17,225 nucleotides of DNA, from NCBI GenBank assembly GCA_041740995.1, contig JBGSKY010000146.1, positions 1 to 17,225 of the forward strand. Direction: 5' to 3'. The notes below the pieces were generated by a model. It was not told the DNA's origin. It did not search any database and saw only the letters and a list, made by a program, of their open reading frames with translations. A program made the position numbers and the translations under genes. Below, piece after piece: positions 14,319 to 17,225 of this stretch. The DNA is from JBGSKY01 sp041740995. GTDB taxonomy: Bacteria > Planctomycetota > Planctomycetia > Pirellulales > Pirellulaceae. How positions within the stretch are numbered: the stretch's first letter is position 1; every line of letters begins with the position of its first letter.

Positions 14319-16913
14319 TCAGTTGAGCGACGCGATTCGCTTTCGGAAGACATCGTCAAATTTCGAAAGTGTTTCGCTGAACCACGTGAAGTCATCACCC
14401 CATTTCTCCGGAATTGTGAGGGAGGTATCTGTCTTCGAAAGTGAGATTCGCGACTGCCTGTGACTATCCGCAGAAAACCAATCTAGTTCTTGCTCGATCT
14501 CTCGCTCGACGTCGGCTTTCTGGGCCGAAATTTGGTCAAAGAACGATTTAGCCGCTGGTCCAGCGAAAAACAGCGCGACTCGTAACTGGTTCTGCGTTTG
14601 GGAGACTGATGCTTCAAGATAGCACCATGATCGGCCGATTGGGAAGTTGTTCCAGTTCTGTGGCAACGGAGTTGTGCCAGCGATCAAGCTCTTCGTTTCG
14701 AACAAATGACAATGAAAGCCGGTCCAGTAATCCATCAGTTGTTGCTTGTGTTCACTCTTTTCCTTGATCGACCTGGAGAGCATCTCCAAACGGCTAAAAA
14801 AAGCCCCATGAAAATGCTCGAGGGTCTTTGCCATCCACTCGTGCTGCTCAAGCCAATCGATCGGATCCTTGATGCTGACGTTGGCCCTCCGATTGATGAT
14901 TGATTGCTTAGCGCCTTCGTTCCACTCAAGATTGCCTCCACAAGTGCCTTCAATAGCGACTCGGTCCTCCATCAAGCGATCGAAGATTGCCTTTCCGCGT
15001 TTGCGGAGGAAATAGAGTTCAATCTCTAACTCATTCTTTGCCAATGCGTAGCGACAGGTCATCCCCATATCGGAGAATGGCAGAAAGATATCTGCGATTA
15101 GACCCTCAGCGGGTCGTGATAGGCTCAGTGGACAATTCATTCGCTGCAGGCACTTTGAGAAGTCTGACCAGTATTTTGTCCGACGCTCGCGACCTGCTTT
15201 CAGCTGCGTCTCTGATTCGTTACGCGTGGGCTCAAAAGGAACGGACGATTCCGGTCGTGTCCAAATGGTTGCAAGTCGCCCAGCCAGTTGCATACCACGA
15301 TCTCGAATCTTCTCAATCGTCCAACTCGTCGATGTCGCGATCGACTCATTCATACTGAGCTTACTTTCTGCGAAGATCTTCTTCTTTTCAGTAAAGCTCT
15401 TGTTGCTCAGATTTCCATTGTATCCCGTGAGCGTCAGATTGCCGATAGTGTCCAACCACGCCTTGTGTTGGCGCTCGGCCGAATCGCCAAGATATGTTCG
15501 CCATTCCTTTCCGGCATCTCCTTTGGGCAACGACTGAGGCATGACGTGTTCGATTTGCATTGGTACAAGATCAGGAGATTCCTTGTGCCCGTAAGCAATT
15601 TCAATTGAATGCAATGCTGTTCTGCATTTCCGGTGCTCGCGCCTGTACAATTGGAATTCCACCGCTGAGCTCACGAACGTCTCATTATCAGGCCAGCCAC
15701 GATGTAATAAATAAGCTTCGAGTTTCTCGACAGGGGCTTCGCCTAGCTCAGCGATGCACTCACAGAACCATTTGCCGTACGCACGCGTCGACTCGTTGCA
15801 AATCGTCCTCCGAAACACGAAGCTAGTTATGGCTTGCAGGCATCTCGTCAGCTCACTATCGGATATCGACTTCGCCATATGTCGCCCAAGCAAACTCATA
15901 AGCAAGGGGTTAGCAGTGGACTCAACATCCATGGAGTTCAACTGCTGCAGGGCAAGTCGTGTTTTAGCAGGCATGCCCACACCATCACTTGCGATCGTCC
16001 TCGCAATCCTGAGGTACCGCTGCAGCAACTCAACACACTGCTCAGGAGTAAAATTATTCTGCTCGTAGAAATCGCGGAACTCTGAGAACACTGCATCCTT
16101 TTTGACGTAACTCCCTTCACGCATTAGGAACTCTCTATAAAAACGTGTCTGATTTATCGAGAGTCCGTCTTTGTCAAAGCTGTTTTCAAATCCCTGCCAA
16201 CACTGCGACTGAAACTCATCCTGAAGTTCCAGTGAAACCTGCATGAAAACGAAATTGCGAATGAGATCTGATTCTTCGAGTGGCAGCCCAGTAGAGTTTA
16301 GGCTATCAAAGATTTCATAGGGATCTTCCTGGTCGAGCGTGATCACCACCAAGTAAAGTCGATTGACAACTGTGTCAAACAAGCTCTTCAATCGTAGTGG
16401 GTCGTCTACACAGTAGGTCTGCACGAGCTTGCGAAAGTAGTCGTAGCCTTCGGTTAGAAGCCGCGGAGTTAACGCGTCAAACGGTTTGTCATCGAGCATA
16501 GCTTGATAAACTTCACGATCTCCCGTTCGGGGCACAAGCTTGTACCGCTGCGTCCCTTTCTTGTGACGGTGCACCAAGAATGTCTCATTGATCTCGTCGG
16601 CTAATTCTTGGTCGCTTTTGTCTCGAGCAACGTTCCGTATTGCCAATAGCAGCAACGATAGCGTCGTAAGTCGCTGTTGACCATCAATCAGTTGAAACTT
16701 GATGACTTCTCCGGGCATTGGCTGCATGCCAGCGCACACCAAAGGTCCAAGAAAGTGCTTCTTGCGTTCTCGCTCTTCCATGAGCGACCAAATGTCATTG
16801 CTTAGTCGTTCCCAGTTTTCTCTCTTCCACGAGTAGTTGCGTTGAAAGAATGGGACCAGGAACTGATGCCCAGAGTGAAGTATCTCTTCAATTGGTTTTG
16901 CTTTTGCGTCCAT
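14319..16913 (-). CDS. GmrSD-type type IV restriction protein (DUF262 + DUF1524) with two DUF4268-like domains
   Basis: With the ATG at 16913-16911 the product is 864 aa. An AAGG site 6 nt upstream overlaps the TAA of the ASCH gene; the frame is open further upstream, but those codons overlap the ASCH gene. The DUF262 (GmrS-like) domain carries PFFQRNYSW (21-29), LIDGQQRLTTL (75-85) and LNSTGLPLEESDLIRN (205-220), characteristic of this ParB-fold nucleotide-hydrolysing domain. The DUF1524 (GmrD-like) HNH nuclease has QIEHVMPQ (453-460) and IGNLTL (490-495) followed by Asn- and Lys-rich residues. GmrSD enzymes restrict phage DNA with modified cytosines. After about residue 570, two similar domains follow (about 575-710 and 725-860), each with an 'LYF/LFF...FD..' strand-helix and a Trp-rich region, as in DUF4268. 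It probably forms an operon with the ASCH gene. Confidence 0.9.
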   Translation of the reverse strand: MDAKAKPIEEILHSGHQFLVPFFQRNYSWKRENWERLSNDIWSLMEERERKKHFLGPLVCAGMQPMPGEVIKFQLIDGQQRLTTLSLLLLAIRNVARDKSDQELADEINETFLVHRHKKGTQRYKLVPRTGDREVYQAMLDDKPFDALTPRLLTEGYDYFRKLVQTYCVDDPLRLKSLFDTVVNRLYLVVITLDQEDPYEIFDSLNSTGLPLEESDLIRNFVFMQVSLELQDEFQSQCWQGFENSFDKDGLSINQTRFYREFLMREGSYVKKDAVFSEFRDFYEQNNFTPEQCVELLQRYLRIARTIASDGVGMPAKTRLALQQLNSMDVESTANPLLMSLLGRHMAKSISDSELTRCLQAITSFVFRRTICNESTRAYGKWFCECIAELGEAPVEKLEAYLLHRGWPDNETFVSSAVEFQLYRREHRKCRTALHSIEIAYGHKESPDLVPMQIEHVMPQSLPKGDAGKEWRTYLGDSAERQHKAWLDTIGNLTLTGYNGNLSNKSFTEKKKIFAESKLSMNESIATSTSWTIEKIRDRGMQLAGRLATIWTRPESSVPFEPTRNESETQLKAGRERRTKYWSDFSKCLQRMNCPLSLSRPAEGLIADIFLPFSDMGMTCRYALAKNELEIELYFLRKRGKAIFDRLMEDRVAIEGTCGGNLEWNEGAKQSIINRRANVSIKDPIDWLEQHEWMAKTLEHFHGAFFSRLEMLSRSIKEKSEHKQQLMDYWTGFHCHLFETKSLIAGTTPLPQNWNNFPIGRSWCYLEASVSQTQNQLRVALFFAGPAAKSFFDQISAQKADVEREIEQELDWFSADSHRQSRISLSKTDTSLTIPEKWGDDFTWFSETLSKFDDVFRKRIASLN

Positions 16914-16921
16914 TGGCTGCC

Positions 16922-17225
16922 TTAAAATGGAAAGAACCAGGACGGTTCGGGTTTGCGTTTTGGTTTCAAGGGTTTGGGAAGTCGTGCTGGTGAGCGGAGG
17001 AGCCATTCGTAGCCGCCTTCTGCTCCTTGTTGGCAATCGTAGACCTCGACGGTGCCGACAATGACACCGCGGGGAAGGCTATCGAGATCCAGGCCATACT
17101 CGGACTGCATCTCCTGCTCGTCTTCGGCGGGGTAACGCGTGGCGCTTGCGTAGATATAAACCGTGCCTCGAACATCGGTTGGGTAGTTGCGATATTCAAT
17201 TTCCTTGTCGCCAACCATGATCAAC
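16922..17225 (-). CDS. ASCH-domain protein, 5' end beyond right edge (partial)
   Basis: About 100 C-terminal codons are visible. The frame is open to the window edge: the first in-frame residues, LIMVGDKEIEYR, correspond to the usual ASCH segment after 'QPW', so the true start lies outside. RGTVYIYAS and LPRGVIVGTVEVYDC match the ASCH core strands, and the tail ends in the PSWFFPF-type motif common in this family. ASCH is a PUA-like fold related to YTH/EVE domains and is thought to bind RNA or modified bases. Only 8 bp separate its TAA from the GmrSD-type start, suggesting joint expression. It could recognise a modified nucleotide for the restriction enzyme, or be unrelated housekeeping; the coupling favours the first. 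Confidence 0.8.
   Translation of the reverse strand, partial: LIMVGDKEIEYRNYPTDVRGTVYIYASATRYPAEDEQEMQSEYGLDLDSLPRGVIVGTVEVYDCQQGAEGGYEWLLRSPARLPKPLKPKRKPEPSWFFPF

Noticed and set aside
14319..17036. Longer 905-aa version of the GmrSD-type protein
   Set aside because: The extension would overlap the ASCH gene by more than 100 bp in another frame; the ATG at 16913 directly precedes the conserved domain and has AAGG at 6 nt.
1..17225. CRISPR array, tRNA, rRNA or insertion-sequence ends
   Set aside because: No regularly spaced repeats, no cloverleaf or rRNA-like segments and no transposase gene with terminal inverted repeats were seen.

Overview
The window looks like a bacterial defence island next to a mobility module. 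Protein families, moderate GC and gene style (several starts without a clear Shine-Dalgarno site, recombinase plus paired RepB-like proteins) suggest a planctomycete, perhaps Pirellulales. That assignment is a low-confidence inference. I see no rRNA, tRNA or CRISPR array.

Layout. (1) Positions 1-2825, all minus strand: a large serine recombinase, then two ParB/RepB-like genes. The three are tightly packed (12-bp gap, then a 4-bp ATGA overlap) and the last runs off the left edge. This is a mobility/partition-type module. (2) Positions 2826-3554: about 730 bp without a convincing gene. It holds short repeats upstream of the recombinase and one doubtful small ORF. (3) Positions 3555-6266, plus strand: a 903-aa superfamily 2 helicase with a C-terminal HExxH zinc-metallopeptidase-like domain. 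(4) Positions 6295-14066, minus strand, converging on the helicase with a 28-bp gap: a tight four-gene operon. In order of transcription it encodes a membrane-anchored coiled-coil protein (397 aa), a membrane-anchored coiled-coil protein with a McrB-type AAA+ domain (818 aa), a DUF2357/McrC-like protein with a probable PD-(D/E)xK nuclease (542 aa) and an Hsp70-like (ASKHA-fold) protein (831 aa). (5) Positions 14067-14318: 252 bp of spacer with a candidate promoter and a hairpin. (6) Positions 14319-17225, minus strand: an ASCH-domain gene cut by the right edge, then a GmrSD-type DUF262+DUF1524 protein carrying two C-terminal DUF4268-like domains.

How the parts may work together. McrB-like ATPase plus McrC-like nuclease plus Hsp70 homologue plus long coiled coils is the hallmark set of the CoCoNuT (coiled-coil nuclease tandem) branch of type IV restriction systems. 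The neighbouring helicase-metallopeptidase fits as a further sensor or effector. A second type IV module (GmrSD with ASCH) sits directly upstream on the same strand, so the island may give layered defence against modified DNA or RNA. The recombinase/ParB genes may be how the island moves. Membrane anchoring of both the AAA+ motor and its coiled-coil partner, the eroded ATPase motifs of the Hsp70-like protein and the helicase-peptidase fusion are the least ordinary points.
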